Of a stretch of DNA of 64,000 bases, positions 1-8,392 are shown piece after piece. The first letter of the stretch is position 1. Each line of letters begins with the position of its first letter. The notes beneath the pieces are model-generated. The model was given only the letters and a program-made list of their open reading frames with translations. It did no database searches and was not told where the DNA came from. The stretch is from the NCBI RefSeq assembly GCF_003049645.1, contig NZ_PYWK01000005.1, positions 1-64,000 of the forward strand, read 5' to 3'. The DNA comes from Metasolibacillus fluoroglycofenilyticus. Lineage in GTDB: Bacteria; Bacillota; Bacilli; Bacillales_A; Planococcaceae. The translations under genes and the position numbers were made by a program.

Positions 1-10
1 CCATGTGCAA

Positions 11-127
11 GTGAAGTAATGATGGCAAAGAGGTCACACCCGTTCCCATACCGAACACGGAAGTTAAGCTCTTTAGCGCCGATGGTAGTTGGGGGCTTCC
101 CCCTGTGAGAGTAGGACATTGCTTCGC
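11..127 (+). rRNA. rrf: 5S ribosomal RNA
   Basis: The segment carries the highly conserved 5S core (AGAGGTCACACCCGTTCCC region, GAACACGGAAGTTAAGCTC region, GATGGTAGTTGGGG and GTGAGAGTAGGAC). The ends were set by the terminal helix: GTGAAGTAATG at 11-21 pairs, with wobble, with CATTGCTTCGC at 117-127, giving about 117 nt, a normal 5S length. It is the last gene of an rRNA operon whose 23S gene lies upstream of the window. Confidence 0.96.
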
Positions 128-712
128 AATCAAAACCACTGAGGAATCAGTGGTTTTTTTGTATGGAAAAGAAGCCCCCAACTACCAAAGACCGAAGGTC
201 AGCTCGGCGCGTAATCGGAGGCAAACAATTGCAAACACTTTTAATCGAATACAAGCTGAAGCAGTGCAGAAGAGCAAGGAGTCCGAGGCGCCAAGGAGCG
301 CGGAGCGGAATGTGCATCGCACATGAGCACCGCAAGCGACGTGGGCAACGAAGGAATCCGCGGCTCAGCTGTGCTGCGTTGAAGTGCCGATGGTAGTTGG
401 GGGTGCCCCTGTGAGAGTAGGACATTGCTTCGCAATCAAAACCACTGAGGAATCAGTGGTTTTTTTATATGGAAAACAATTGCAAACACTTTTAATCGAA
501 TATAATCTGAAGCAGTGCAGAAGAGCAAGGAGTCCGAGGCGCCAAGGAGCGCGGAGCGGAATGTGCATCGCACATGAGCACCGCAAGCGACGCGGACAAC
601 GAAGGAATCCGCGGCTCAGCTGTGCTGCGTTAAAGTGCTTGGGGATGCCCCCTGTGAGAGTAGGACATTGCTTCACAAGACAAACCACTGATAACTTAGT
701 AAATTTTTGTAT
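76..712 (+). repeat. decayed tandem copies of the 5S 3' end plus spacer
   Basis: The last part of the 5S gene, its terminator and about 165 bp of downstream spacer recur. GATGGTAGTTGGGG occurs at 81 and 389. The terminator recurs at about 439. The spacer starting CAATTGCAAACAC recurs at 226 and 477 and contains an ATGTGC-ATC-GCACAT hairpin. A third, more eroded copy of the 5S end (GCCCCCTGTGAGAGTAG) lies near 647-664. The 5' half of 5S is absent from copies 2 and 3, so they are not functional rRNA genes. The first copy has about 57 extra bp (roughly 165-222), including AAGCCCCCAACTACC, an inverted copy of 84-98. Overlapping reading frames here follow the repeat and are not credible genes. Confidence 0.85.
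132..160 (+). terminator. rho-independent terminator of the rrn operon
   Basis: AAAACCACTGA and TCAGTGGTTTT form an 11-bp stem with a short loop, followed by a T run. It starts 4 nt after the 5S gene. The same terminator is copied at about 439-467. Confidence 0.9.
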
Positions 713-748
713 GGAAAAGAGGAAGTCTTTAGGAAGAAAAAGAGCGAA

Positions 749-887
749 CATGGAATAAATTTTAGGAAACATGGAATAAACTTCGAAAAACGTGGAATAA
801 ACTTCGAAAAACATGGAATAAACTTCGAAAAACATGGAATAAACTTCGAAAAACATGGAATAAACTTCGAAAAACATGGAATAACTA
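749..887. repeat. 21-bp tandem repeat, six units plus a partial seventh
   Basis: The unit CATGGAATAAACTTCGAAAAA is repeated head to tail at 749, 770, 791, 812, 833 and 854, with a partial unit from 875. The first unit is the most diverged. Because 21 is a multiple of three, every frame reads as a heptapeptide repeat (HGINFEK on the plus strand, MFFEVYS on the minus strand). No ribosome binding site precedes either reading, so I treat it as non-coding. Confidence 0.9.
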
Positions 888-1401
888 ACTATCGTGCTTA
901 TCTATAAACTTAAAATATCTGCTTTTACTGTCTATTATCAAGCGATTGCTAAATAGTGACCTATTTTTAGCTACTTGCTGATAGCACATAAAAATGCATT
1001 GATAAAAAAACAAAACTTATTGATAGAATCTTAAAATACATTAATAATATATTCTTCATATATGAAATACTCTATAATAAAGAGAATTTCTCAATTAGCC
1101 TTTGAAGTATGCTGGATTTGTAAAAGAGCCAATTACTGTAATAATAATTATTAAGCTATAACCAAGCTATCTTTAAAAACAGGAGTGTCTCAAAAGTTGA
1201 ATTTCTCCTCAGTGCATTGAAAATTAACTTTATGCTTATTCTATATTAAATTCAAAAGAAGTAGCTAAACCAAATATTTATATTATTTTCAAAAATATAG
1301 TTTCCCCTTTGCTGAAAGCGTCCCAAAAGCAGGTAATACACTGCTTTTAAGACGTCTTCTCTGTTATATCTAATAACAGCCTCTCTATTGATATAAGGTC
1401 A
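888..1401. other. AT-rich intergenic region, no gene seen
   Basis: No open frame with a ribosome binding site is visible on either strand. An 8-bp inverted repeat, AAAAGCAG (1325-1332) and CTGCTTTT (1341-1348), lies about 55 bp beyond the end of the minus-strand catalase gene and may terminate it. A stretch from about 1181 (GGAGTGTCTCAAAAG) resembles the ends of other intergenic repeats in this window. Confidence 0.5.
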
Positions 1402-3468
1402 TTATGTCCTATTCCAGAAGCGCTGGTGGGCGATAGCAGTGACAAACTCCCTTTCGAAATTTGGATTATTTGCGGCAAATACTACTCCAGCTAAATTATT
1501 ATTTTTCGATGTTTGTATAAAAGTTTGCCCAGTCGTGGCAACACCAATTGGTTTATAGTGTTTATATGCTTCTTGAACAAAATCAGAAACGTCACGCATG
1601 AACTTTACTTGATATTCGGAGTTCCCACCGACGATATAAATTGAATCGACTAAATATGGGCTAGATGTGAGAAATGTTTTATTCACTTTAATTTTTGTTC
1701 CATCATTTCCAGTAACTGTACCAAGCTGCTCACTTATAATATCAAAGAAAACACCATTATTTTGTAGGAAATTGAGCACGATTGTTACCTCTTGGCCATT
1801 AAATCCATTACCAATTAAAACTCCTACTTTTTGTGTATAGGCATATTTAGGTGTATTACTCTGACTTAGGGAGGGATAACTGGTTGAAACTGGCACTTGG
1901 GTTCCGCTTGGACGATTTACACCAACATTATCTGCAACAATATAAGCCATTTCTTGATCAACATTGACAAGCAAATCAACAACTTGCTGACGAACGGATG
2001 CTCTGATAACGCTACCAACTTGGTAACTTAATCCATCTATAGTATGTTGTTTTTCAATGGAGGTCAAACTATTCCAGAATATTCTCGGCTGTGTAAAGAA
2101 ATCAAAAAACGACTCACTGCGCTGGCGTGTGACGTGTCCTTCTACTTTTTCTGGGTAATGGGCATAGCCGCCATCTTTAGGGGGAGTTGTGTATGGCGTG
2201 TTATTTGCTATTGAGTTTCTGTGGTAATTCACTTGATCCACATCAATACGATACCTCATATAACCATCTCGTTGATTATTATGAAACGGGCATAATGAAC
2301 GATTTATAGGGAGATCCTGAAAATTCGCTCCCCCAAGTCGATGATATTGGGCACTTTGATAAGCAATTAATCTTCCTTGCAAAACGGGGTCATTAGAAAA
2401 ATCAATTCCAGGTACTACATTTGCAGGATTAAATGCTACTTGTTCCACCTCTGCAAAAAAATTATCTACATTTTTATTTAAAGTCATTTTCCCGATAAGA
2501 TGTACAGGAATAAGCTCCTCTGGCCAGAACTTGGAAGGATCTAAAATATCAAAATCGTACTTAAACTCATCCTCTGGTGCAATCATTTGAACACCCAATT
2601 CATATTCGGGATAAGCACCACGATTAATGGCCTCCCTCAGGTCACGGCGATGGAAATCTGGGTCGATACCCCCAATTTTCTGAGCTTCATCCATAAGCAG
2701 TGAGTGAACGCCAAGCACAGGCTTCCAAACAAATCTTACAAAGGTCTTTAATCCCTGTTCGTTGACAAATAGATACGTATTAATTGACCAAGATTCCATC
2801 ATTCGATAACTTCTTAAAATCCCCCTAGGTGACATAACCCATAAAGTCATGTGAAGTGCCTCCGGGTTATTAGCTACATAATCCCAAAAATTATCGTGTG
2901 CACCGGCAGCTGTTGGGATGTCACTTCGCGGTTCGGGTTTGTATGCATGTATAACGTCTGGAAACTTCATCGGATCAGTGTTTATGAGTATAGGCATGGC
3001 AATTGTAGTTAAATCATAAACTCCCTCTTCTGTATAAAACTTAACACCTAAACATCGTAAATCCCTTGCAGTGTCCTTCGAGCCTCTACCACCTTGTACC
3101 GTCGAAAAACGAACAAAAAGAGGTGTTTTCTTTCCAGGTTCCTGCAAAAATCCTGCTTTTGTAAATGGCTTCATTGATTGATAACATTCAAATTCACCAT
3201 GTGCCCCATATCCTCTTGCGTGAACAACCCTTTCAGGTATTCTTTCGCGAACGAAATGAGTCATTTTTTCGAAATAATGGAAGTCCTCCTGCAATGAAGG
3301 TCCGCGTTCACCGGCTGTTAAAATTTGTTCATCATTAGATACTTTCAGCCCTTCATTTGTCGTCATAGGCTTTCCTGTATTTTTTATACGAAACTGCTCC
3401 AATTGTATGTTTTTACTATTTTCATTAACGGGTTTATTATTTCCAGACGACGGTTTATTCATATCCAT
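1402..3468 (-). CDS. large-subunit (KatE/HPII-type) catalase homologue with altered distal heme pocket
   Basis: The protein has 688 residues when started at the ATG at 3468, which has GGGGTG nine nt upstream. An ATG 39 nt further out lacks a good site. The layout is that of large-subunit heme catalases: catalase core to about residue 500, then a C-terminal DJ-1/GATase-like domain ending AHQRFWNR. The distal His is present (VVHARG, His83), as are the proximal heme ligand region and Arg (GRLIAY, Arg366/Tyr370). The family's VGNN motif, which holds the distal catalytic Asn, is replaced by TTIA (154-157). GFGVHTF has become SWSINTY, and AFHPG has become AFNPA. Classical catalase activity is therefore doubtful: it may be a divergent catalase, a peroxidase or an inactive paralogue. 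It is monocistronic and points away from the LCP gene upstream. Confidence 0.85.
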   Translation of the reverse strand: MDMNKPSSGNNKPVNENSKNIQLEQFRIKNTGKPMTTNEGLKVSNDEQILTAGERGPSLQEDFHYFEKMTHFVRERIPERVVHARGYGAHGEFECYQSMKPFTKAGFLQEPGKKTPLFVRFSTVQGGRGSKDTARDLRCLGVKFYTEEGVYDLTTIAMPILINTDPMKFPDVIHAYKPEPRSDIPTAAGAHDNFWDYVANNPEALHMTLWVMSPRGILRSYRMMESWSINTYLFVNEQGLKTFVRFVWKPVLGVHSLLMDEAQKIGGIDPDFHRRDLREAINRGAYPEYELGVQMIAPEDEFKYDFDILDPSKFWPEELIPVHLIGKMTLNKNVDNFFAEVEQVAFNPANVVPGIDFSNDPVLQGRLIAYQSAQYHRLGGANFQDLPINRSLCPFHNNQRDGYMRYRIDVDQVNYHRNSIANNTPYTTPPKDGGYAHYPEKVEGHVTRQRSESFFDFFTQPRIFWNSLTSIEKQHTIDGLSYQVGSVIRASVRQQVVDLLVNVDQEMAYIVADNVGVNRPSGTQVPVSTSYPSLSQSNTPKYAYTQKVGVLIGNGFNGQEVTIVLNFLQNNGVFFDIISEQLGTVTGNDGTKIKVNKTFLTSSPYLVDSIYIVGGNSEYQVKFMRDVSDFVQEAYKHYKPIGVATTGQTFIQTSKNNNLAGVVFAANNPNFEREFVTAIAHQRFWNRT

Positions 3469-3717
3469 CTTAACATTCACCCCAAACATATAATAAATCA
3501 ATCTCATTTATATGCTTATGCAACTTTTGATGAACTAGACCAAATTTATTTGGAAATTTCATTGGGTATTATTAATTAATATAATACGGGTCTTTGGTAA
3601 TGTTGAGGCTAGATGGATTTGGAAATCAACTTAACTATTCCGTATATTATTTTTATGTATAATATTTAAAAAATTAATTAAGGTAAAATTTCAGCAATAT
3701 TATTTCTTTCTTCGCAA

Positions 3718-3747
3718 AAACCCGAACAAATCAAATTGTTCGGGTTT
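3718..3747 (-). terminator. rho-independent terminator of the LCP gene
   Basis: AAACCCGAACAA and TTGTTCGGGTTT form a 12-bp stem with a 6-nt loop, 9 nt after the stop of the minus-strand LCP gene. The minus strand continues into a T run. Confidence 0.85.
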
Positions 3748-3755
3748 GTTTATAA

Positions 3756-4685
3756 TTATTCAATCTCTAAATGCTGCTGTAGGCTACTGCTTATATCTAT
3801 TAACTCCTGCTCATCAAATATATAGTACCAAAGCGTATCGATGCGCTGGCCGTCTCCTTTTTCAAATTGTAGCTGATCGATGTCTTTGTTTAAATTGGCA
3901 TAAAGTTTCTGCAATTGGTATAAATTATTCATTGGAAAATTCATTTGTACATTATCGCCTAGTACATCAAAAATATCATTTAACTTAAATAAAGTAGAAG
4001 GGCTTGCTGCTTTTTCAGCAATCGCCTGAATTAATTGTTTTTGGCGTAATTGTCTGCCAAAATCACCACGTGGGTCCTCATAGCGGATGCGAGTGAAGAT
4101 AAGTGCTTCCTCGCCATCCAATGTTACTTCACCTTTCGGGAAGCTGTATTGACGATGAGATAAATCCAAATCATTATTAACTGTGACTCCACCTAATACG
4201 TCAATAATTTGTAAAAAGCCTTCCATATTAACGGCGACATAATAATCAATCGGTATATTTAAAATGTTTTCTACTGTAGCAATTGACATTGGTATGCCAC
4301 CGCGTGCGTAGGCATGATTAATTTTTTCGACCGTGTTGTTGCCAATAATTTCAACGCGTGCATCACGTGGTATGCTTAGCATTTTAACAGTTTTTTGCTC
4401 TGGATTTACTGTGACGACAATCATCGTATCACTTCGCCCGACATCATACTCTCGTTCATCAATTCCTAACAATAAAACGGAAAAAGGGTCGATATGTGGG
4501 AGCTTATCTGAAATAATTGCTTCATTATTATTAGGATGCTCCTGTGCTTGCATTTTTTCAACAGCTTTTTGGAAGGAGAAATATGTGAATGCCCCGTAGC
4601 AAGCTGCTCCAGTTATTAAAAAGGCCATTAAAAATAATACAACCTTTTTCCAAGTTTTCATTTTAGGTTTTGTTCTTTTTTGCAT
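3756..4685 (-). CDS. LytR-CpsA-Psr (LCP) family cell-wall polymer transferase
   Basis: LCP proteins attach anionic glycopolymers such as teichoic acids to peptidoglycan at the outer face of the membrane. The 309-residue protein starts with a basic cytoplasmic tail and one membrane segment (about 12-34). The LCP domain follows, with LLLGIDER, the GRSDTM segment with its conserved Arg/Asp, the SIPRDARV motif, KINHAYARGG and the late RIRYEDPRGDFGRQLRQ motif. All are features expected of active members. A GGAG site lies 8 nt before the ATG. It is a single gene, divergent from the small protein downstream on the plus strand. Which of the several LCP paralogues it is cannot be told from sequence alone. 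Confidence 0.9.
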   Translation of the reverse strand: MQKRTKPKMKTWKKVVLFLMAFLITGAACYGAFTYFSFQKAVEKMQAQEHPNNNEAIISDKLPHIDPFSVLLLGIDEREYDVGRSDTMIVVTVNPEQKTVKMLSIPRDARVEIIGNNTVEKINHAYARGGIPMSIATVENILNIPIDYYVAVNMEGFLQIIDVLGGVTVNNDLDLSHRQYSFPKGEVTLDGEEALIFTRIRYEDPRGDFGRQLRQKQLIQAIAEKAASPSTLFKLNDIFDVLGDNVQMNFPMNNLYQLQKLYANLNKDIDQLQFEKGDGQRIDTLWYYIFDEQELIDISSSLQQHLEIE

Positions 4686-4809
4686 AGTAAATCTCCATTT
4701 TCTTTAATGAATCATATAGACGTTATTCGTATGGATAAGTTCCTTAAAGTATTTCCATTTGAAACGAAATTTAATATTGCGCGTCAAATAGGAAAAGGAG
4801 GCGCTGAAA

Positions 4810-5220
4810 GTGAAAAGAAAAATAGTAGCGAGCTGTATACTACTTATATGTGTAGTTACTGTTATGATGGGTGTTTCTTATATTCCACAGAAGTTGTTAA
4901 AAGTTGAAGAAAAGGAAGTATTGAAAATCGAAATAACGAATGGATTTACTGGTGAAAAAACGGAAGTAACGAATGCGGCGCAAATTTCACAAATCCTTTT
5001 GAATTTAACTGATATTACAATTCAAAAAGAGCAGTCTGCCAAAGATTTAAAAGGGTATCATTACAGTATCACAATTTATACGGACAAAGGGATAGCACAG
5101 CAGCTAGCAATTCATGATGAGGAGACAGTTATTTATAAAGATGCCCTCTATAAAACAAAGGGAAAATCAATTGATAAAGCATATATAGAGCATCTACTTA
5201 AAGAAGTGACAAACATTTGA
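4810..5220 (+). CDS. small membrane-anchored protein of unknown function
   Basis: This is a 136-residue protein with a GTG start, preceded by AAGGAGG at 8 nt. Residues 5-25 form one hydrophobic segment (signal anchor or uncleaved signal). The rest is a hydrophilic extracytoplasmic domain of alternating beta-like segments (EVLKIEITNGFTGEKTEV, YHYSITIYTDKG). No enzyme motif is visible. I do not recognise the family with confidence. It stands alone between the divergent LCP gene and the NETI gene. Confidence 0.75.
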   Translation: MKRKIVASCILLICVVTVMMGVSYIPQKLLKVEEKEVLKIEITNGFTGEKTEVTNAAQISQILLNLTDITIQKEQSAKDLKGYHYSITIYTDKGIAQQLAIHDEETVIYKDALYKTKGKSIDKAYIEHLLKEVTNI

Positions 5221-5286
5221 CAAAATTTCATGCTCATTCATGCTATAGTAGATATAGTAGATGGACGATTGGAAGGATGAACAACA

Positions 5287-5475
5287 TTGTCAAAAAAGCA
5301 GGTTTGGTATGAGGTGCAAGAAGGTGAAACAATTGAGCAATGCCTAGAGAGAATGGAGCGAGATGGCTATTCGATAGGTGGAAGGAAAGAAGAGCCAATG
5401 TTTCATTTAGTGGATGGGCAACCAACCTATTTGCGCCAAAAAATTCAATTTAAAGGTATACTACGAAACGAATAG
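5287..5475 (+). CDS. yebG: NETI motif-containing protein (YebG-like)
   Basis: This is a 62-residue soluble protein containing EGETIEQCLERMERDGY, the NETI-type motif of the small YebG family. In B. subtilis yebG also lies just upstream of purE, so position supports the assignment. The start is TTG at 5287, with GGAAGG about 10 nt upstream. Function is unknown in the family. The PurR boxes of the pur operon begin 5 bp after its stop codon. Confidence 0.8.
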   Translation: MSKKQVWYEVQEGETIEQCLERMERDGYSIGGRKEEPMFHLVDGQPTYLRQKIQFKGILRNE

Positions 5476-5480
5476 TTGTT

Positions 5481-5524
5481 AATTCCGAACATTAATGTTT
5501 TCTGAAAATTTATCGTTCGCATTT
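5481..5524 (+). promoter_or_regulatory. paired PurR boxes of the pur operon
   Basis: AATTCCGAACATT (5481-5493) fits the known B. subtilis PurBox consensus AWWWCCGAACWWT at every position. An inverted second box, ATCGTTCGCATTT (5512-5524), fits the reverse consensus with two mismatches. The pair lies just upstream of the -35 element, as expected for PurR repression relieved by PRPP. The function is inferred from the family. Confidence 0.8.
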
Positions 5525-5529
5525 TTGCG

Positions 5530-5558
5530 TTGATTTTATAGAAAAGGCTTGTTAAAAT
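5530..5558 (+). promoter_or_regulatory. sigma-A promoter of the pur operon
   Basis: TTGATT (5530-5535), a 17-nt spacer and TAAAAT (5553-5558) form a good vegetative promoter. Transcription would start near 5565, just ahead of the riboswitch aptamer. Confidence 0.75.
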
Positions 5559-5578
5559 GTGAACAGGAAAACATTTTA

Positions 5579-5762
5579 CCCGCATATATGCTAAAGGATA
5601 TGGCTTTAGTGTTTCTACCCGGTACCGTAAATTCCGGACTATGTTGGGAAGCAACTATTCAATTTTAGAATGATATAAAAAGAAAGCAGATTCTTTTATT
5701 ATTCGATCCTTGAGTAGTTTGCTTTCTAGTACATAGAAAGCAAACTATTCGAGGATTTTTTA
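5579..5762 (+). promoter_or_regulatory. guanine-type purine riboswitch with transcription terminator
   Basis: The aptamer spans 5579-5648. P1 pairs CCCGCATA with TATGTTGGG (one bulge), P2 contains GGATATGG, and the TTTCTACCC and CCGTAAAT segments and ACTATG junction match the purine riboswitch core. The specificity base before TATG is C, which in the characterised family means guanine/hypoxanthine rather than adenine. Expression platform: a long hairpin at 5706-5756 followed by six or more Ts is the terminator. AGAAAGCA at 5681-5688 can pair with TGCTTTCT inside its 5' arm as an antiterminator. Guanine binding should therefore stop transcription before purE. Confidence 0.93.
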
Positions 5763-5783
5763 TTAAAATTTAAGGAGTGCGAG

Positions 5784-6275
5784 ATGATGAGTCCAAAGAT
5801 TGGCGTTATTATGGGAAGTTCTAGCGATTGGGAAACAATGAAACATGCATGCGAAATATTGGATGAGCTGCAAGTACCTTATGAAAAGCAGGTGGTGTCA
5901 GCACATCGCACACCAGATTTAATGTTTGAATATGCAGAGGCAGCCCGTGGACGAGGGATTCAAGTAATCATTGCTGGTGCTGGTGGTGCAGCGCATTTAC
6001 CAGGAATGGTAGCTGCGAAAACAACATTACCAGTAATTGGTGTGCCAGTACAGTCGAAAGCATTAAATGGTCTTGATTCTTTATTATCAATTGTCCAGAT
6101 GCCAGGTGGTGTACCGGTTGCAACTGTGGCGATTGGTAAAGCAGGGGCGACGAATGCTGGTCTACTTGCAGCGCAAATTTTATCAATAATAGATGCAGCG
6201 CTAGCAGAGCGTTTAGAAAAGCGCCGCGAAGTGATTAAAGAGCAGGTGCTAGAAAGCACAGGTGAATTACAGTGA
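5784..6275 (+). CDS. purE: N5-carboxyaminoimidazole ribonucleotide mutase
   Basis: This cytoplasmic enzyme converts N5-CAIR to CAIR in de novo purine synthesis. At 163 residues it has the normal length for bacterial class I PurE, and its motifs are intact: [27 protein letters not shown] and PVQSKALNG. Two ATGs (5784, 5787) share the AAGGAG at 5772. Either may be used. It is the first gene after the riboswitch and overlaps purK by 4 nt (GTGA), which implies coupled translation. Confidence 0.97.
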   Translation: MMSPKIGVIMGSSSDWETMKHACEILDELQVPYEKQVVSAHRTPDLMFEYAEAARGRGIQVIIAGAGGAAHLPGMVAAKTTLPVIGVPVQSKALNGLDSLLSIVQMPGGVPVATVAIGKAGATNAGLLAAQILSIIDAALAERLEKRREVIKEQVLESTGELQ

Positions 6276-7402
6276 CAAAAGTTATTTATCCAGGGCAAAC
6301 AATCGGTATTATTGGTGGCGGTCAATTAGGACGTATGATGGCTTTAGCGGCGAAGGAAGCAGGCTTTAAAATTGCTGTTTTAGAGCCAGCGATGGATTCA
6401 CCTTGTGGACAAGTTGCTGATATTCGCATTGTGGCAGCTTATGACGACGAGGCGGCACTTGAGGAGTTAGCAGAAGTAAGTGATGTCATCACTTACGAAT
6501 TTGAAAATATTGATTACGAAGGTTTAAAGCGATTAACACAAATTGCTTATGTACCACAAGGCGCTGAACTTGTGCGCATTACGCAAAATCGCGTAACGGA
6601 AAAAGCAGCAATTGTAGAGGCAGGCTGTCCAGTTGCTCCTTATGTTGTTGCAGAGAGCTACGCTGAGCTCGTGGCGAAAATTGACGAAATTGGCTTTCCA
6701 TGTATCGTGAAAACTGCTCGTGGAGGCTATGATGGGAAAGGTCAGCAGCTATTAAAATCGACGGCTGATTTACCATTAGCAGAAGAGTTATTCGAACATT
6801 CTGTTTGCATTGCAGAAGGTTTTGTCCCTTTTGAGAAAGAAATTTCTGTAATTGTGCAACGAAATGGACAAGGGCAAACATGTTGCTTGCCTGTTGGAGA
6901 AAATATTCACGTTAATCACATTTTACATGAAACAATTGTCCCTGCGCGTATTGCGCAAACAACTTATGAAAAAGCTACAGAGGCAGCTACAAAAATAGCA
7001 GATTCTCTAAATTTAGTTGGTACATTAGCTGTTGAAATGTTCGTTTTAGAAAATGGGGAGCTTGTTATTAACGAGCTAGCACCAAGACCGCATAACTCTG
7101 GGCATTATTCAATTGAGGCGTGTAATATTTCTCAATTTGCACAGCATATCCGAGCGGTATGTGGCTGGCCACTGCGTGAGCCGAAGCTATGGGCGCCAAC
7201 AGTTTCTATTAATGTTTTAGGACAGCATATTATTCCATTAACGAATTCAATAGCTAAATATCCAAACTGGTCTGTTCACCTTTATGGAAAGGCTGAAGCG
7301 AAGATTAATCGGAAAATGGGACATGTTACGATTATGACAGATGATATTGAGGTAACCTTACAAGAAATCAAAGGTGCAGAAATTTGGGCTGATGATGTGT
7401 AG
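6272..7402 (+). CDS. purK: N5-carboxyaminoimidazole ribonucleotide synthase
   Basis: This ATP-grasp enzyme makes N5-CAIR from AIR, bicarbonate and ATP. It has 376 residues and starts with GTG overlapping the purE stop. Visible motifs are the N-terminal [10 protein letters not shown], the ATP-grasp [12 protein letters not shown] segment, FEKEISV, and the C-terminal [13 protein letters not shown] and CGWPL signatures. In B. subtilis purB and purC follow. Here only 57 bp separate it from purS. Confidence 0.96.
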   Translation: MTKVIYPGQTIGIIGGGQLGRMMALAAKEAGFKIAVLEPAMDSPCGQVADIRIVAAYDDEAALEELAEVSDVITYEFENIDYEGLKRLTQIAYVPQGAELVRITQNRVTEKAAIVEAGCPVAPYVVAESYAELVAKIDEIGFPCIVKTARGGYDGKGQQLLKSTADLPLAEELFEHSVCIAEGFVPFEKEISVIVQRNGQGQTCCLPVGENIHVNHILHETIVPARIAQTTYEKATEAATKIADSLNLVGTLAVEMFVLENGELVINELAPRPHNSGHYSIEACNISQFAQHIRAVCGWPLREPKLWAPTVSINVLGQHIIPLTNSIAKYPNWSVHLYGKAEAKINRKMGHVTIMTDDIEVTLQEIKGAEIWADDV

Positions 7403-7459
7403 TAAGCATTGCCAGCATAGGTAAATCATTATATTCAAGATAAATGGGAGGAAACAACA

Positions 7460-7705
7460 GTGAAAAAAGTGAAAATTTACGTAACGTTAAAGGAAAGTAT
7501 TATTGAGCCACAGGGAACTGCAGCAAGCAATACTTTAAAGCAAATAGGCTATGAGGAAGTACAAAGTTTACGTGTAGGAAAATATTTAGAACTAACAATT
7601 GCTGATACGAACCGTGACATTGACACAATTGTGAAGGAAGCTTGTGAAAAGGTATTAGTAAATACGATTATGGAAAACTATCGCTACGAAGTCGAGGAGG
7701 CCTAA
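7460..7705 (+). CDS. purS: FGAM synthase small subunit PurS
   Basis: This 81-residue subunit links PurL and PurQ in the Gram-positive three-part FGAM synthase. The KVKIYVTLKESIIEPQG start and the QSLRVGKYLEL segment are typical. The GTG start follows GGGAGG. It is separated from purQ by 3 nt, so the three subunit genes purS-purQ-purL are tightly coupled. Confidence 0.95.
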   Translation: MKKVKIYVTLKESIIEPQGTAASNTLKQIGYEEVQSLRVGKYLELTIADTNRDIDTIVKEACEKVLVNTIMENYRYEVEEA

Positions 7706-7708
7706 TCT

Positions 7709-8392
7709 ATGAAATTTGCAGTACTCGTATTTCCAGGTTCAAACTGTGATTTAGACATGTATCATGCGGTCAAGGATCAATTGGGGGAAGAAGTAGAGTA
7801 TGTTTCTCATAAAGAAACATCATTGGCAGGCTTCGACGCTCTATTAATACCGGGTGGTGCGTCTTATGGCAACTACTTACGTCCAGGTGCACTAGCTGCT
7901 CATTCAAATATTATTCCGGCTTTAAAGGAATTTGTAGCACAAGGTAAGCCGGTGCTAGGAGTAAGTAACGGGTTTCAAATTTTAACTGAGGCAGGCATTT
8001 TACCGGGAACTTTATTACGCAATAAAGGAATTAACTTTATTTGCCGTACAGTTCAATTAAAGGTTGAAAATAATAATACATTATTTACGAATGAATACGA
8101 AGCAGAAGAAATTATTTCAATTCCAATTGCACATGAAGATGGTAATTACTACTGTGATGAGGAAACGTTAGCGAAATTAAAAGAAAACAATCAAATTGTT
8201 TTCACTTATTCAGGTAATAATCCAGATGGCTCCTTAGCAAACATTGCGGGTATTGTAAACGAACGAGGAAATGTACTAGGGATGATGCCTTATCCGGAGC
8301 GTGCGGTAGAGCAAATTATCGGTGGTACAGATGGATTAAAATTATTCAAATCAATTGTAAAGCAGTGGAGGGAACAACATGTCAACAAATAA
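7709..8392 (+). CDS. purQ: PurQ subunit of FGAM synthase, glutaminase triad mutated
   Basis: PurQ is the class I glutaminase that feeds ammonia to PurL. The 227-residue protein aligns along its whole length with the family ([14 protein letters not shown] start, VLGVxNGFQIL, MMPxPERAV). The catalytic residues are changed. The nucleophile Cys is Ser86 (AGT at 7964-7966, in GVSNGFQ), and the triad His is Tyr195 (TAT at 8291-8293, in MMPYPERA); only Glu197 remains. The GGFSYGDYLR loop reads [10 protein letters not shown]. The frame is intact and the surface is well conserved, so it is probably expressed but unable to hydrolyse glutamine. It overlaps purL by 14 nt. A structural or ammonia-channel role within the complex is an inference. 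Sequencing error is less likely given two separate triad changes. Confidence 0.92.
   Translation: MKFAVLVFPGSNCDLDMYHAVKDQLGEEVEYVSHKETSLAGFDALLIPGGASYGNYLRPGALAAHSNIIPALKEFVAQGKPVLGVSNGFQILTEAGILPGTLLRNKGINFICRTVQLKVENNNTLFTNEYEAEEIISIPIAHEDGNYYCDEETLAKLKENNQIVFTYSGNNPDGSLANIAGIVNERGNVLGMMPYPERAVEQIIGGTDGLKLFKSIVKQWREQHVNK

Noticed and set aside
749-887. A CRISPR array
   Set aside because: The repeats are directly adjacent with no spacers, and no cas genes are present.
105-907. Several overlapping open frames of 60-170 codons on both strands around the 5S repeats
   Set aside because: They run through the 5S gene, its duplicated tail, terminators and the 21-bp repeat. They have no ribosome binding sites and overlap on opposite strands.
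3325-3579. An 84-codon plus-strand frame over the catalase 5' end
   Set aside because: It is antisense to a well-supported coding region and shows no start signal.
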